DNA of 19,228 nt from JBHJGU01 sp050331475 (GTDB lineage Bacteria; Pseudomonadota; Alphaproteobacteria; Caulobacterales; Maricaulaceae): assembly GCA_050331475.1 (NCBI GenBank), contig JBHJGU010000078.1:1-19228 (forward strand). The letters run 5' to 3'. Each line of letters opens with the position of its first letter. Position 1 is the first letter of the stretch. The position numbers were made by a program, and so were the translations under genes. Below are positions 1-6,195 of the stretch, one piece after another. The notes under the pieces were generated by a model. It saw only the letters and a program-made list of their open reading frames with translations. It was not told the origin of the DNA and ran no database searches.

Positions 1-30
1 GGGTAGGCTTTGAATTTCAGACTGAATTTC

Positions 31-435
31 TTAATGCAAGCGGTACTTTTCATTGCGGAGTTTTTGCGTGTCTGTCTGCACCTCGGAGGGGAGGCTTTGT
101 ATTTCGGTCTGAAACTCGGTGCGCAGGCTTTGTATTTCGGCCTGAAACTCGGTGCGCAGGCTTTGTATTTCGGTCTGAAACTCGGTGCGCAGGCTTTGTA
201 TTTCGGTGTGAAACTCGTTGCGCAGGCTTTGTATTTCGGCCTGAACGTCGGCACGAAGACTTTGGAAATCCGTCGTCATGCCCGCGCGAAAATTGTCGAG
301 ATCCGCCTTCGTCGCGACCCCGCCCTCAATCGCTTCGCGCAAGACCCGCACATGGGCCTTCGCTTGGGCGTCCGACACGCCCGCGTCTTTAAGCGCGTCG
401 ACCGCGGATAGGGTGTAGAACGGGATCGCGCCCAC
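31..435 (-). CDS. DUF1640-like coiled-coil protein with 11-residue repeats, probably truncated
   Basis: The 134-residue protein begins with a short globular head (FYTLSAVDALKDAGVSDAQA, residues 5-24) that resembles the start of DUF1640/CCDC90-type proteins. After residue 45 it is a long coiled coil built from 11-residue units of the form TEIQSLRTEFQ. The start is GTG, 2 bp after the sucC stop, so translation is probably coupled to sucC. Bacterial relatives usually end in one membrane helix. This one ends without it (…KLRNEKYRLH), and the same frame continues beyond the stop with EIQSEIQSLP, which is again the repeat. The stop at 31-33 may therefore be a nonsense mutation or a product of repeat recombination. 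The function of the family in bacteria is not established. Placement between sucC and whatever follows suggests co-expression with the TCA operon, which is inference. Confidence 0.75.
   Translation of the reverse strand: MGAIPFYTLSAVDALKDAGVSDAQAKAHVRVLREAIEGGVATKADLDNFRAGMTTDFQSLRADVQAEIQSLRNEFHTEIQSLRTEFQTEIQSLRTEFQAEIQSLRTEFQTEIQSLPSEVQTDTQKLRNEKYRLH
94..258. repeat. 33-bp tandem repeat array, five near-identical units
   Basis: Five units of 33 bp start at 94, 127, 160, 193 and 226, each opening with GCTTTGTATTTCGG. They differ at only a few positions. Diverged units flank the array at about 61-93 and 259-291, and another partial unit lies at 7-30 beyond the stop codon of the host ORF. 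The period equals 11 codons, so copy-number change keeps the coiled-coil frame. There are no unique spacers, so this is not CRISPR. Confidence 0.9.
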
Positions 436-437
436 GC

Positions 438-1634
438 TTAGCCGGCTTTCACCGCAGCGACGATTTTTTGCGCCGCGTCGTCGAGATCATTGGCCGGGAT
501 CACGTTCAGCCCGCTATCGGCGATGATTTGCTGGCCGAGTTGGACGTTCGTGCCCTCTAAACGGACCACCAAAGGCACCGCCAAGCCCACCTCCTTCACG
601 GCGGCGAGCACGCCCTCTGCGATGACGTCACACCGCATAATGCCGCCAAAGATGTTGACCAAAATGCCTTTGACGTTGGGGTCGGCCGTGATGATCTTAA
701 ACGCTGCGGTGACTTTTTCCTTGGTCGCGCCACCGCCCACATCAAGAAAATTCGCCGGCTCCGCACCGTAGAGCTTGATAATGTCCATGGTCGCCATCGC
801 CAGACCAGCGCCATTGACCATACAGCCGATATCGCCGTCCAAGGCCACATAGGAGAGATCGAATTTTGAGGCTTCGATCTCTTTATCGTCTTCTTCGGTG
901 AGATCGCGCAGGTCTTGAATATCCGGTTGGCGATAAAGCGCGTTACCGTCAAAGCTGACTTTGGCGTCCAAGCATCGCACACCACCGCCCTTGAGTGTGA
1001 TGAGCGGATTGACCTCCAGCATGCTCATGTCTTTGGCGATAAACGCCTTATAAAGCGCTGCCGCGGTCTTCGCCGCTTGCTTAGCGTTCTCGCCCTCAAG
1101 CTTTAGCGCTTTAGCGATCGCGCGGCCGTGGTGGGGCATAAAGCCGGTGGCGGTGTCGACTTGAAGGGTTTCGATCTTCTCCGGCGTTTTCTCGGCGACC
1201 GCTTCGATGTCCATGCCGCCCTCGGTGGACACCACAAAAGCGACGCCGCCAGTCGCGCGATCCACGAGGATGGAGAGATAATACTCTTGGTCGATATCCG
1301 CGCCGTCTTCGATGTAGAGCCGATTGACTTGCTTCCCGTCGGGTCCGGTCTGGTGGGTCACCAGCGTGGCGCCAAGCATTTCTTCAGCGTGCGCGCGGAC
1401 GTCGTCGACGGAATGGGCCAGCCGCACGCCGCCCTTGGCGCTGTCGGGCAGTTCTTTGAACTTGCCTTTGCCGCGGCCGCCCGCGTGAATTTGCGACTTC
1501 ACCACCCAAAGCGGACCCGGAAGAGCTTCCGCAGCCTTCACCGCCTCATCGACGGAGAAGGCGACGCCCCCCTCAGCGACCGGTGCGCCAAAGGCTTTTA
1601 GGACGGCTTTCGCCTGGTGTTCGTGCACGTTCAT
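438..1634 (-). CDS. sucC: Succinyl-CoA synthetase (ADP-forming) beta subunit
   Basis: SucC is the nucleotide-binding subunit of the TCA-cycle ligase that converts succinyl-CoA and ADP/GDP to succinate and ATP/GTP, working with SucD. The 398-residue length is normal for the family. The N-terminus MNVHEHQAKAVLKAFG is typical. An ATP-grasp domain covers about 1-230, with the glycine-rich loop AGGRGKGKF (51-59) and the metal-site segment EVNPL (207-211). The ligase/CoA domain follows, with GDIGCMVNGAGLAM (267-280), FLDVGGGA (296-303) and NIFGGIMRCD (327-336). The ATG is preceded by GAGG at 10 nt spacing. A candidate promoter lies just upstream at 1679-1706. sucD is expected downstream but lies outside the window or beyond the coiled-coil gene. 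Confidence 0.98.
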   Translation of the reverse strand: MNVHEHQAKAVLKAFGAPVAEGGVAFSVDEAVKAAEALPGPLWVVKSQIHAGGRGKGKFKELPDSAKGGVRLAHSVDDVRAHAEEMLGATLVTHQTGPDGKQVNRLYIEDGADIDQEYYLSILVDRATGGVAFVVSTEGGMDIEAVAEKTPEKIETLQVDTATGFMPHHGRAIAKALKLEGENAKQAAKTAAALYKAFIAKDMSMLEVNPLITLKGGGVRCLDAKVSFDGNALYRQPDIQDLRDLTEEDDKEIEASKFDLSYVALDGDIGCMVNGAGLAMATMDIIKLYGAEPANFLDVGGGATKEKVTAAFKIITADPNVKGILVNIFGGIMRCDVIAEGVLAAVKEVGLAVPLVVRLEGTNVQLGQQIIADSGLNVIPANDLDDAAQKIVAAVKAG

Positions 1635-1678
1635 GGGGGAGAAACCTCAATCCGCGGGGAACCCTTATCCGCTCCGTG

Positions 1679-1706
1679 GTTATACCACCGGGCTGTGGCG
1701 TCGCAA
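1679..1706 (-). promoter_or_regulatory. Candidate sucC promoter with palindromic -10 region
   Basis: On the minus strand, TTGCGA (1706-1701) lies 16 bp before TATAAC (1684-1679), about 45 bp upstream of the sucC ATG. The -10 hexamer sits inside the palindrome GTGGT-TAT-ACCAC (1676-1688), which could be an operator. It is the only good sigma-70-like match I found in the 102-bp gap between the MFS gene and sucC. No experimental support. Confidence 0.45.
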
Positions 1707-1736
1707 CAGAGCCCAGCCGTGCGAAGGCGCAGAGAG

Positions 1737-3023
1737 TCAGGCGGTTTCCGGCGCCGGTTCGACCTCGGGCGCGCAAGCGGCGACGTCGTCGGGCGCACGC
1801 GGGTCCATGTCCGCGAACAAGCTGCTGACCACGGCGGGGGCGTAGTCTTCATGCATGGCCTGCGACGCGCTGGGACGGACGACCCGACGCACCAGCATCG
1901 CCACGACGAGGAGTGCAGCCAGGAGAGCGGCGGGTCCGAAAACGCCCATTGTGAGGCCGAGCAGATTGCTCGCCTGGGCCATAACGATGGGCCCCAGCAC
2001 GGAGCCCACAGCCCAGACCACGGTCAAGGCCGCGGTCATGCGCGGTAAATCCTCGCGATGAGAGCGATCCGCCGCGTGCGCAATGGCCAAGCTGTAATAG
2101 CTAAACGAACCCGCGCCCCAGAGCCCGAAGCCCGCCAACACAATCGCAAACGCCGGGACCTCCGCGCTAAACGCCAGCGCGCCGGCGGCCAGAGCCGCGA
2201 CCGCGCCGAGACCCGCGATCACCCAGCGTCGGTCGATCCGATCGGAGAGCCAGCCCGCGGGCCATTGCGCCAATAGGCTGCCCATATAAGCCGCCCCGAT
2301 CAGCACAGCAGACCGCTCCACCGCGCCCTCGGGGTTCAGGGCTGCGGCGTAAAGCGGCGCGAACGCCAGAACGCCGCTATTGACGAACCCGGCCACAAAC
2401 GCGCTGACCATCGCCGCAGGCGCGATGCGCGCGAGCGCAGGTAAGTCCACTTCGACGTTTTCAGGCGGTTGGGGTTGGTGCCGCCGGGTGCCGGCCACCG
2501 GGATGAGCGCGAACGCCAACAAACCGCCCGCCAGCATATAGGGTTCAGGCGCGCCAGCCGCCGCGGAGGCCACAAGAAACGGCGCCCCGATTAGGCCGAT
2601 CCGACCGGAGACGATATAGGCGGACAGCACCCGCCCGCGGTCCTGAGGCTCGGTGGCGTCGGCGATCCAGCTTTCGGCGACCGCGAACATGCCCGCGACC
2701 ACAAATCCGCCTAAGCCGCGCAAAATCGTCCAGGCCCAGGGCTCTGCAATCGCGTAAAGCGCCAAGGTGGCCACACACCCCAGCGCCCCGGCCGCGGCGA
2801 ACGCGCGAATGTGCCCAATCGGTTTTAAGAAGCGGGGGGTGAAGAACGCCCCCAATATGAAACCGGCGGCATAGCTCGAGGCGGTGGCGCCGATCTGAAC
2901 GTTCGACCAGCCCAGGGCCGCCATCTCCAACGGTAGCCATATGCCCAAAACCCCGACGGCGGCTTGAAAAAAGCACGCCGCCAGGATGAGCGCAAAGACA
3001 TTGCCGTAGAGCGTCATAGCCAT
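1737..3023 (-). CDS. MFS transporter, YcaD-like
   Basis: A major facilitator superfamily permease of about 428 residues with roughly twelve hydrophobic helices. The pattern resembles the YcaD-type group: SSYAAGFILGAFFTPRFLKP around loop 2-3, then FAVAESWIADATEPQDRGRV and a second-half loop AGWLSDRIDRRW, the MFS signature GxLaDrxGrr-like motif. It should sit in the inner membrane; substrate unknown. I start at ATG 3023, because AAGG lies 8 nt upstream and the hydrophobic N-terminus follows at once. A GTG at 3059 would add 12 polar residues. Before the island insertion the gene probably followed the PhoD-like gene by about 85 bp, so the two may once have been co-transcribed. Confidence 0.9.
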   Translation of the reverse strand: MAMTLYGNVFALILAACFFQAAVGVLGIWLPLEMAALGWSNVQIGATASSYAAGFILGAFFTPRFLKPIGHIRAFAAAGALGCVATLALYAIAEPWAWTILRGLGGFVVAGMFAVAESWIADATEPQDRGRVLSAYIVSGRIGLIGAPFLVASAAAGAPEPYMLAGGLLAFALIPVAGTRRHQPQPPENVEVDLPALARIAPAAMVSAFVAGFVNSGVLAFAPLYAAALNPEGAVERSAVLIGAAYMGSLLAQWPAGWLSDRIDRRWVIAGLGAVAALAAGALAFSAEVPAFAIVLAGFGLWGAGSFSYYSLAIAHAADRSHREDLPRMTAALTVVWAVGSVLGPIVMAQASNLLGLTMGVFGPAALLAALLVVAMLVRRVVRPSASQAMHEDYAPAVVSSLFADMDPRAPDDVAACAPEVEPAPETA

Positions 3024-3090
3024 GCCGGCAGCCTTATCCCGGCTCCTTGGGCCAGTCACTCAGCGTTTTGCAAGGTGTCCAAAGCGTGAT

Positions 3091-3114
3091 GGTTAAGCGC
3101 GACCGCGCCTAACC
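3091..3114 (-). other. Stem-loop at the ancestral 3' end of the PhoD-like gene
   Basis: GGTTAAGCGC (3091-3100) and GCGCCTAACC (3105-3114) form a 10-bp stem around a 4-nt loop. In a minus-strand transcript the only non-Watson-Crick pair is a G-U. The stem contains the TAG (3109-3111) that would end the far-repeat reading frame. No U-tract follows, so it is not a standard intrinsic terminator. It may be a 3'-end structure, an MFS-gene operator, or part of a recombination site. Confidence 0.45.
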
Positions 3115-3126
3115 GGCGGGCCGCAG

Positions 3127-3144
3127 ATCCGAAAACGCGAGGAC
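3127..3144. repeat. Left direct repeat (candidate att core)
   Basis: This copy is identical over 18 bp to 4218-4235. It lies outside the present PhoD-like ORF but still encodes VLAFSDLR-PAG-stop on the minus strand (stop at 3109-3111), which suggests it marks the original 3' end of that gene. Confidence 0.85.
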
Positions 3145-3255
3145 ATACTCCTAAGGCCCTACCCCGGAAAATTGCAATAAGCTGATGGTAAATGCCCATA
3201 AAACTCTAACAGCTCATTAGGCTGCAAAATTCCAATGCCCTTTGACAAGCTAATC

Positions 3256-3285
3256 TTGACAATGGCGCGACGGACCGGGCAATAC
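3256..3285 (+). promoter_or_regulatory. Candidate promoter of the island genes
   Basis: TTGACA (3256-3261) is separated by 18 bp from CAATAC (3280-3285), a weak -10. A second TTGACA lies at 3242-3247 but has no -10 at the right distance. The site is inside the island, upstream of its first gene, and points the same way as both island genes. Confidence 0.4.
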
Positions 3286-3368
3286 CTTTAACGCGCCGCA
3301 GGATGCTTCCGCAACTTATTAAATTAAACTCGGCTCTCGAAAACGGGTTTTGCTTGGGACTTTTATTG

Positions 3369-3773
3369 ATGCCGTCGAACAACGAAGAAACTAAACAGAT
3401 TATGTTGGATGCACTTAGACGAGAGTGCGAGAATCACAGTCGCGCCAAACATGCTGTGAACGCGATTTTAAATGTTGCTGAACGCGCGCTGACGACCACT
3501 CGGATCAATAGCATTCAGAGCCATCGCAACACGTCCACTTCTGGCTCGAATGGAAAAGATTTTGTCCAAGACATTCGCAGGCTGGCTGCGTCTTTTATCG
3601 GTCATGTGGACCTGGAGGCACGTTCAATAGTCGTTGAAAACGATCCAAACCGAACCGAGAGGATTGTCGAGCTGTTGTCAGATGAACAGTGGCTGGCTGA
3701 ACCGTTCCGGAAATGGCTTCCTCAAAAGCCAGTTCCAAAACGGTTCTGCAGCATCTACCCGTGCGCCGCCTAG
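3369..3773 (+). CDS. Island hypothetical protein 1 (soluble, helical)
   Basis: I do not recognise this protein. From ATG 3369 it has 134 residues, begins MPSNNEETKQIMLDALRREC, has no signal peptide or membrane helix and looks mostly helical and charged, ending in a basic stretch (RKWLPQKPVPKRF). The frame is open back to ATG 3303, adding 22 residues. I prefer 3369 because GGGA lies 9 nt upstream, while 3303 has AGG touching the ATG; the choice is uncertain. Codons are AT-richer than those of the flanking genes, consistent with transfer. An 85-bp gap separates it from the second island gene in the same direction, so the two probably form one transcript. A paired soluble-plus-membrane architecture is common in phage-defence and toxin modules, but nothing in this sequence proves that. 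Confidence 0.6.
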   Translation: MPSNNEETKQIMLDALRRECENHSRAKHAVNAILNVAERALTTTRINSIQSHRNTSTSGSNGKDFVQDIRRLAASFIGHVDLEARSIVVENDPNRTERIVELLSDEQWLAEPFRKWLPQKPVPKRFCSIYPCAA

Positions 3774-3805
3774 AAATATTCGCCAGATACTCTTGCTCAT
3801 ATTTA

Positions 3806-3850
3806 CGAATCAGATGAGGGTGCAGCGAGTTATTGAATCGGTCTGATTCG
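3806..3850 (+). promoter_or_regulatory. Overlapping inverted repeats before the membrane-protein gene
   Basis: CGAATCAGA (3806-3814) is perfectly complementary to TCTGATTCG (3842-3850). The same right arm can instead pair with GAATC at 3835-3839 around a 5-nt loop (GAATC-GGTCT-GATTC). The two foldings exclude each other. Both end directly at the GAGGG ribosome-binding site of the next gene, so an operator or translational switch is possible. Confidence 0.4.
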
Positions 3851-3858
3851 AGGGCATT

Positions 3859-4206
3859 ATGACTTCAAGCGCCGAAGATAACGTTACGCCCGAAAGTCGT
3901 AAACACGCATTCGACGTACTAATTGAATGTTGTAAGGTTTTATTCACTGTTGCTAGTTTGCTTTTTGCTGGTGTAATTACACTAATCCGGCTCGACCAGT
4001 GGAGTGCGAGTTTGATCAATGTTATTATGCTAATCTGCTTATTTGTAGCAATAGCATCCTGCTTTTTTGTTATGCTGAATGGCGTTAACGATGCGCATTC
4101 AAACAAGATTGACGTTCAAGCCCCAATGTTTAGGGCACCGTTTGCACTGGCTCTTTCTACCATTACGGTCGCACTAGTGATTGTCTTTGTAAATTTGGCT
4201 TTCTAA
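3859..4206 (+). CDS. Island hypothetical protein 2 (three membrane helices)
   Basis: A 115-residue protein I cannot assign to a family. A short polar N-terminus (1-25, with two cysteines at 24-25) is followed by predicted membrane helices at about 26-44, 52-73 and 94-114. A polar loop at 74-93 (NGVNDAHSNKIDVQ) lies between helices 2 and 3. The ATG has GAGGG 4-5 nt upstream, a good site. Its TAA (4204-4206) overlaps the minus-strand stop of the PhoD-like gene by three bases in a tail-to-tail arrangement. Base composition is clearly AT-rich. Small multi-helix proteins beside a soluble partner can act as membrane effectors or holin-like toxins, but that is speculation here. Confidence 0.7.
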   Translation: MTSSAEDNVTPESRKHAFDVLIECCKVLFTVASLLFAGVITLIRLDQWSASLINVIMLICLFVAIASCFFVMLNGVNDAHSNKIDVQAPMFRAPFALALSTITVALVIVFVNLAF

Positions 4207-5423
4207 TTGGTGCGCAAATCCGAAAACGCGAGGACGTGCGCCTGGCCTTCCGCGCCTTCGGCGTCGAACAAGCGCAGGGTCACCGTTTCCGCCTCCCAAT
4301 CGACGCCCACTTCGCCGAAATTGTTCGTGGCGAACGTGGTCTGCACTTGCGCGGCGTCGTACTCCGGTTCCCCATTGCGATTGGTGCGATTGAGCGCGGA
4401 CGAGGTCAGCTCCCAAACCGGATAACCGATGGCGTCCTCGCTTTTATAGGCCGCAGCGATATGGCGATCCCCCGACAACAGCACCACGCCTTCAGCGCCG
4501 GTTTCCGTGATCAAGTCGAACAGGCGTTGGCGTTCGTTCGGCATATTGCCCCACCGTTCAAAACCGTGGCTTTCAGCGAGGATTTGGATGGAGGAGACGA
4601 TCAGGCGCACTTGCGCGGGTTGGCGCAATTGCTCTTCAAGCCACGCCCATTGGGCTTCGCCTAAAAGCGTTTTGCCGTCAGCGGGATCATGAGGCACATA
4701 GCGACCGCGCCGTTGTGGATCCTCGATTTCGGTGACTTTCAGATCGTCGCGGAAATACCTTGTGTCCAGCAAGATGATCTGCACCCGTTGGTCCTCGGGT
4801 CCGAAAACATGGGCGTCATACACCCCGGGCCGGTCCCGGCGCGGATCCTCGGCGCTCGCGCCCCAGAAATCCAGAAACAAGGTCTCCGCATAGCCTTTGA
4901 ACGCAAACCGCCGACCCGCGTCATTCAGGCCGAAATCGTGATCATCCCACATGGCTAGGATCGGCGTCTGCGCGGCCAGCGCCTGGAAATCCGGGTGTGC
5001 GGCCAAGGTGGCGTAGCTCTCGCGCAGTTCCGGCAAGTCCGGATCAACGCGGCGGGCGTCGCCATAGACGTTATCGCCTGCGTAAATGAACACATCCGGG
5101 TCGCGCGCGGCCGCGGCACTCAAGGCCGGGATTGGTTCGTCTTCATTGTTGCACGAGCCGAACGCGATCCGGCTAAGCACCGCATCTTGGGGCGGCAGGG
5201 TTTGCAACGTCGCCGGCCGCGGGCTCTCGATATCGAGCTGGGCGTAATAGGGCGCGAGCGCTTCGGCCGCGTTGGCGGGGCGCGCGGCGGGCGGCGATGA
5301 AGGCGGTTCAGCCGAGGCGGCGGGGGTGGGCGGTGTCGCCGCGCGGGTGTCTGCGGTTTCCTGCGCCTCCGGCGCGCACGCCGCCAAACCCCACAAAACC
5401 AAAGCCGATGTCAAAAGCCGCAT
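4203..5423 (-). CDS. PhoD-like metallophosphatase lipoprotein
   Basis: A 406-residue alkaline phosphatase D-type hydrolase. The N-terminus MRLLTSALVLWGLAAC has a lipobox LAAC with the lipidated cysteine at 16. A Pro/Ala-rich linker follows to about residue 50, so the enzyme is probably anchored in the envelope. Metallophosphatase motifs appear in order: FGSCN (88-92), YAGDNVYGD (114-122), WDDHDFGLND (159-168) and LLSGDRHIAA (315-324). Proteins of this family cleave phosphomonoesters or phosphodiesters with Ca/Fe or similar metals; the substrate here is unknown. The last residues, VLAFSDLRTN, are encoded across the right island repeat. The sequence at 3109-3144 would give VLAFSDLRPAG, so the insertion changed only the extreme C-terminus and probably left the enzyme active. 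Confidence 0.92.
   Translation of the reverse strand: MRLLTSALVLWGLAACAPEAQETADTRAATPPTPAASAEPPSSPPAARPANAAEALAPYYAQLDIESPRPATLQTLPPQDAVLSRIAFGSCNNEDEPIPALSAAAARDPDVFIYAGDNVYGDARRVDPDLPELRESYATLAAHPDFQALAAQTPILAMWDDHDFGLNDAGRRFAFKGYAETLFLDFWGASAEDPRRDRPGVYDAHVFGPEDQRVQIILLDTRYFRDDLKVTEIEDPQRRGRYVPHDPADGKTLLGEAQWAWLEEQLRQPAQVRLIVSSIQILAESHGFERWGNMPNERQRLFDLITETGAEGVVLLSGDRHIAAAYKSEDAIGYPVWELTSSALNRTNRNGEPEYDAAQVQTTFATNNFGEVGVDWEAETVTLRLFDAEGAEGQAHVLAFSDLRTN
4218..4235. repeat. Right direct repeat (candidate att core)
   Basis: This copy matches 3127-3144 exactly and lies inside the 3' end of the PhoD-like gene, encoding VLAFSD of its C-terminus. After it the frame ends within a few codons at 4203-4205. 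Confidence 0.85.
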
Positions 5424-5518
5424 GATCCTAATCCCCTCGTGTCCTGAAGGCCCGCAGCGTTAGCCCGCACGCGTGACGGTTTGACGACAAGCCCCTGCGG
5501 CGAAGCGACGGGGCCGGC

Positions 5519-5559
5519 TGGAGCCGCTTTCATTCAGTCCGAGTCGAGACGCGGCTCCA
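5519..5559. other. Inverted repeat, 9-bp stem
   Basis: TGGAGCCGC (5519-5527) pairs with GCGGCTCCA (5551-5559) across a 23-nt loop. It lies in the gap between the DUF2306 gene and the PhoD-like gene. It may be a 3'-end structure of the first transcript or a leader structure of the second. No T-tract marks it as a terminator on the minus strand. Confidence 0.4.
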
Positions 5560-5573
5560 AGTCTTGGTTTATC

Positions 5574-5617
5574 GCGTTTTCGAACGGCAAAGCCGCTTAC
5601 ACTTTTGCTGAAAACGC
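5574..5617 (-). terminator. Nested stem-loop after the DUF2306 gene
   Basis: GCGTTTTC (5574-5581) pairs with GAAAACGC (5610-5617). The loop holds a second hairpin, CGGC-AAA-GCCG (5586-5596). It begins 1 bp after the stop of the minus-strand gene that ends at 5619, so it may terminate or protect that transcript. The outer stem is A/T-rich with no clear terminal U-run, which keeps confidence low. Confidence 0.35.
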
Positions 5618-5618
5618 T

Positions 5619-6032
5619 CTAGCCGCCGAACACGACCTTTCCCATTAAGCGGCTGGGCAAGAAAGCGAAGACGCCCGCCACGATCAGCGCGCCCGCATAA
5701 AGCTGGCGCATGGTCCGCGCATGCCGCTTAATCCGGCCGGAGCGGATATGCCTTAGCCCGCCCCACAGTCCCCAGGCGGTGAGCGGGATGAACACCATGA
5801 CCGGCTGGAACGCCCATCCTTTCAACTCGCCCAACATGACCGGCCGCATGAGCACAGCCGTGAGCACCACGAACGCCATGATCGCCACCCAGCTCCACCC
5901 CAAGAGGCGATGAACTCGCCGACCCAGCTTCGGCCCCGCAACTTGCACCCCGCCGAGCAGGACCGCCGCGCCGGCGGCCAGGGCGTGGGCTTGTATGATC
6001 CGGGGCGCTTCAAAAAACGCCTCTATCGCCAT
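5619..6032 (-). CDS. DUF2306 family membrane protein
   Basis: A 137-residue integral membrane protein with four hydrophobic segments at about 13-33, 46-66, 75-95 and 110-127. Histidines sit at helix ends in the pattern of the DUF2306 family: IIQAHALAAG (12-21), RRVHRLLGWSWVA (38-50) and KRHARTMRQ (102-110). The ATG at 6032 has GGAGG 8 nt upstream (6045-6041). The frame is open further upstream to 6272, but that extension would run into the divergent gene and reads as non-coding. It is divergent from a LytTR regulator with a gap of about 160 bp, an arrangement that suggests the regulator controls it. Biochemical role unknown; the conserved histidines could bind haem or metal. Confidence 0.8.
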   Translation of the reverse strand: MAIEAFFEAPRIIQAHALAAGAAVLLGGVQVAGPKLGRRVHRLLGWSWVAIMAFVVLTAVLMRPVMLGELKGWAFQPVMVFIPLTAWGLWGGLRHIRSGRIKRHARTMRQLYAGALIVAGVFAFLPSRLMGKVVFGG

Positions 6033-6195
6033 GATAAGACCCTCCAAGACGTACGAAGACGAGGGCCGAGCCAAACGGGGATCAGATCGCAGCACCAGCG
6101 CGGTTACGCGAAAGGGTTGGATTTTAGCACCAACTGCGGACACTTGCGCTTCGCGATCCGTCAATGACACGCGTCGCCGTTCCGACCGGAGTTTG

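Larger units (their letters stand above)
3127..4235. mobile_element. Putative integrated mini-island bounded by 18-bp direct repeats
   Basis: ATCCGAAAACGCGAGGAC occurs at 3127-3144 and again at 4218-4235. With one mismatch the match extends to 23 bp (3122-3144 and 4213-4235). The DNA between is visibly AT-richer than everything around it and carries two plus-strand genes in a minus-strand neighbourhood. Read on the minus strand, both repeats encode VLAFSDLR in the frame of the PhoD-like gene: the near copy continues TN-stop, the far copy PAG-stop. The simplest reading is insertion at a gene 3' end with the last codons duplicated. An 18-bp duplication is too long for most transposases but fits an att core of a site-specific recombinase. 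No integrase, transposase or terminal inverted repeat is visible, so mobility would have to be supplied in trans or has been lost. Confidence 0.7.

Noticed and set aside
94..258. CRISPR array
   Set aside because: The 33-bp units are directly adjacent with no unique spacers and encode a coiled coil in frame.
3091..3114. Integron attC-like pair: GTTAGGC and GCTTAAC match the core-site patterns on the minus strand.
   Set aside because: The whole structure is only 24 bp, well below attC length. No second site exists at the other island end, and no integron integrase is present. The match probably reflects the palindrome alone.
3109..3152. Far repeat as a remnant of a duplicated PhoD-like gene
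   Set aside because: Similarity to the gene stops within a few bases upstream of the repeat, and an in-frame stop follows at 3151-3153. No further PhoD-like coding is seen in the island.
3145..4217. Island as an insertion sequence
   Set aside because: No transposase, no terminal inverted repeats, and an 18-bp duplication is longer than IS target duplications.
5995..6195. N-terminal extension of the LytTR regulator to 314 residues
   Set aside because: It would overlap the DUF2306 coding sequence on the opposite strand and reads as non-coding. The ATG at 6196 sits just before the first membrane helix.
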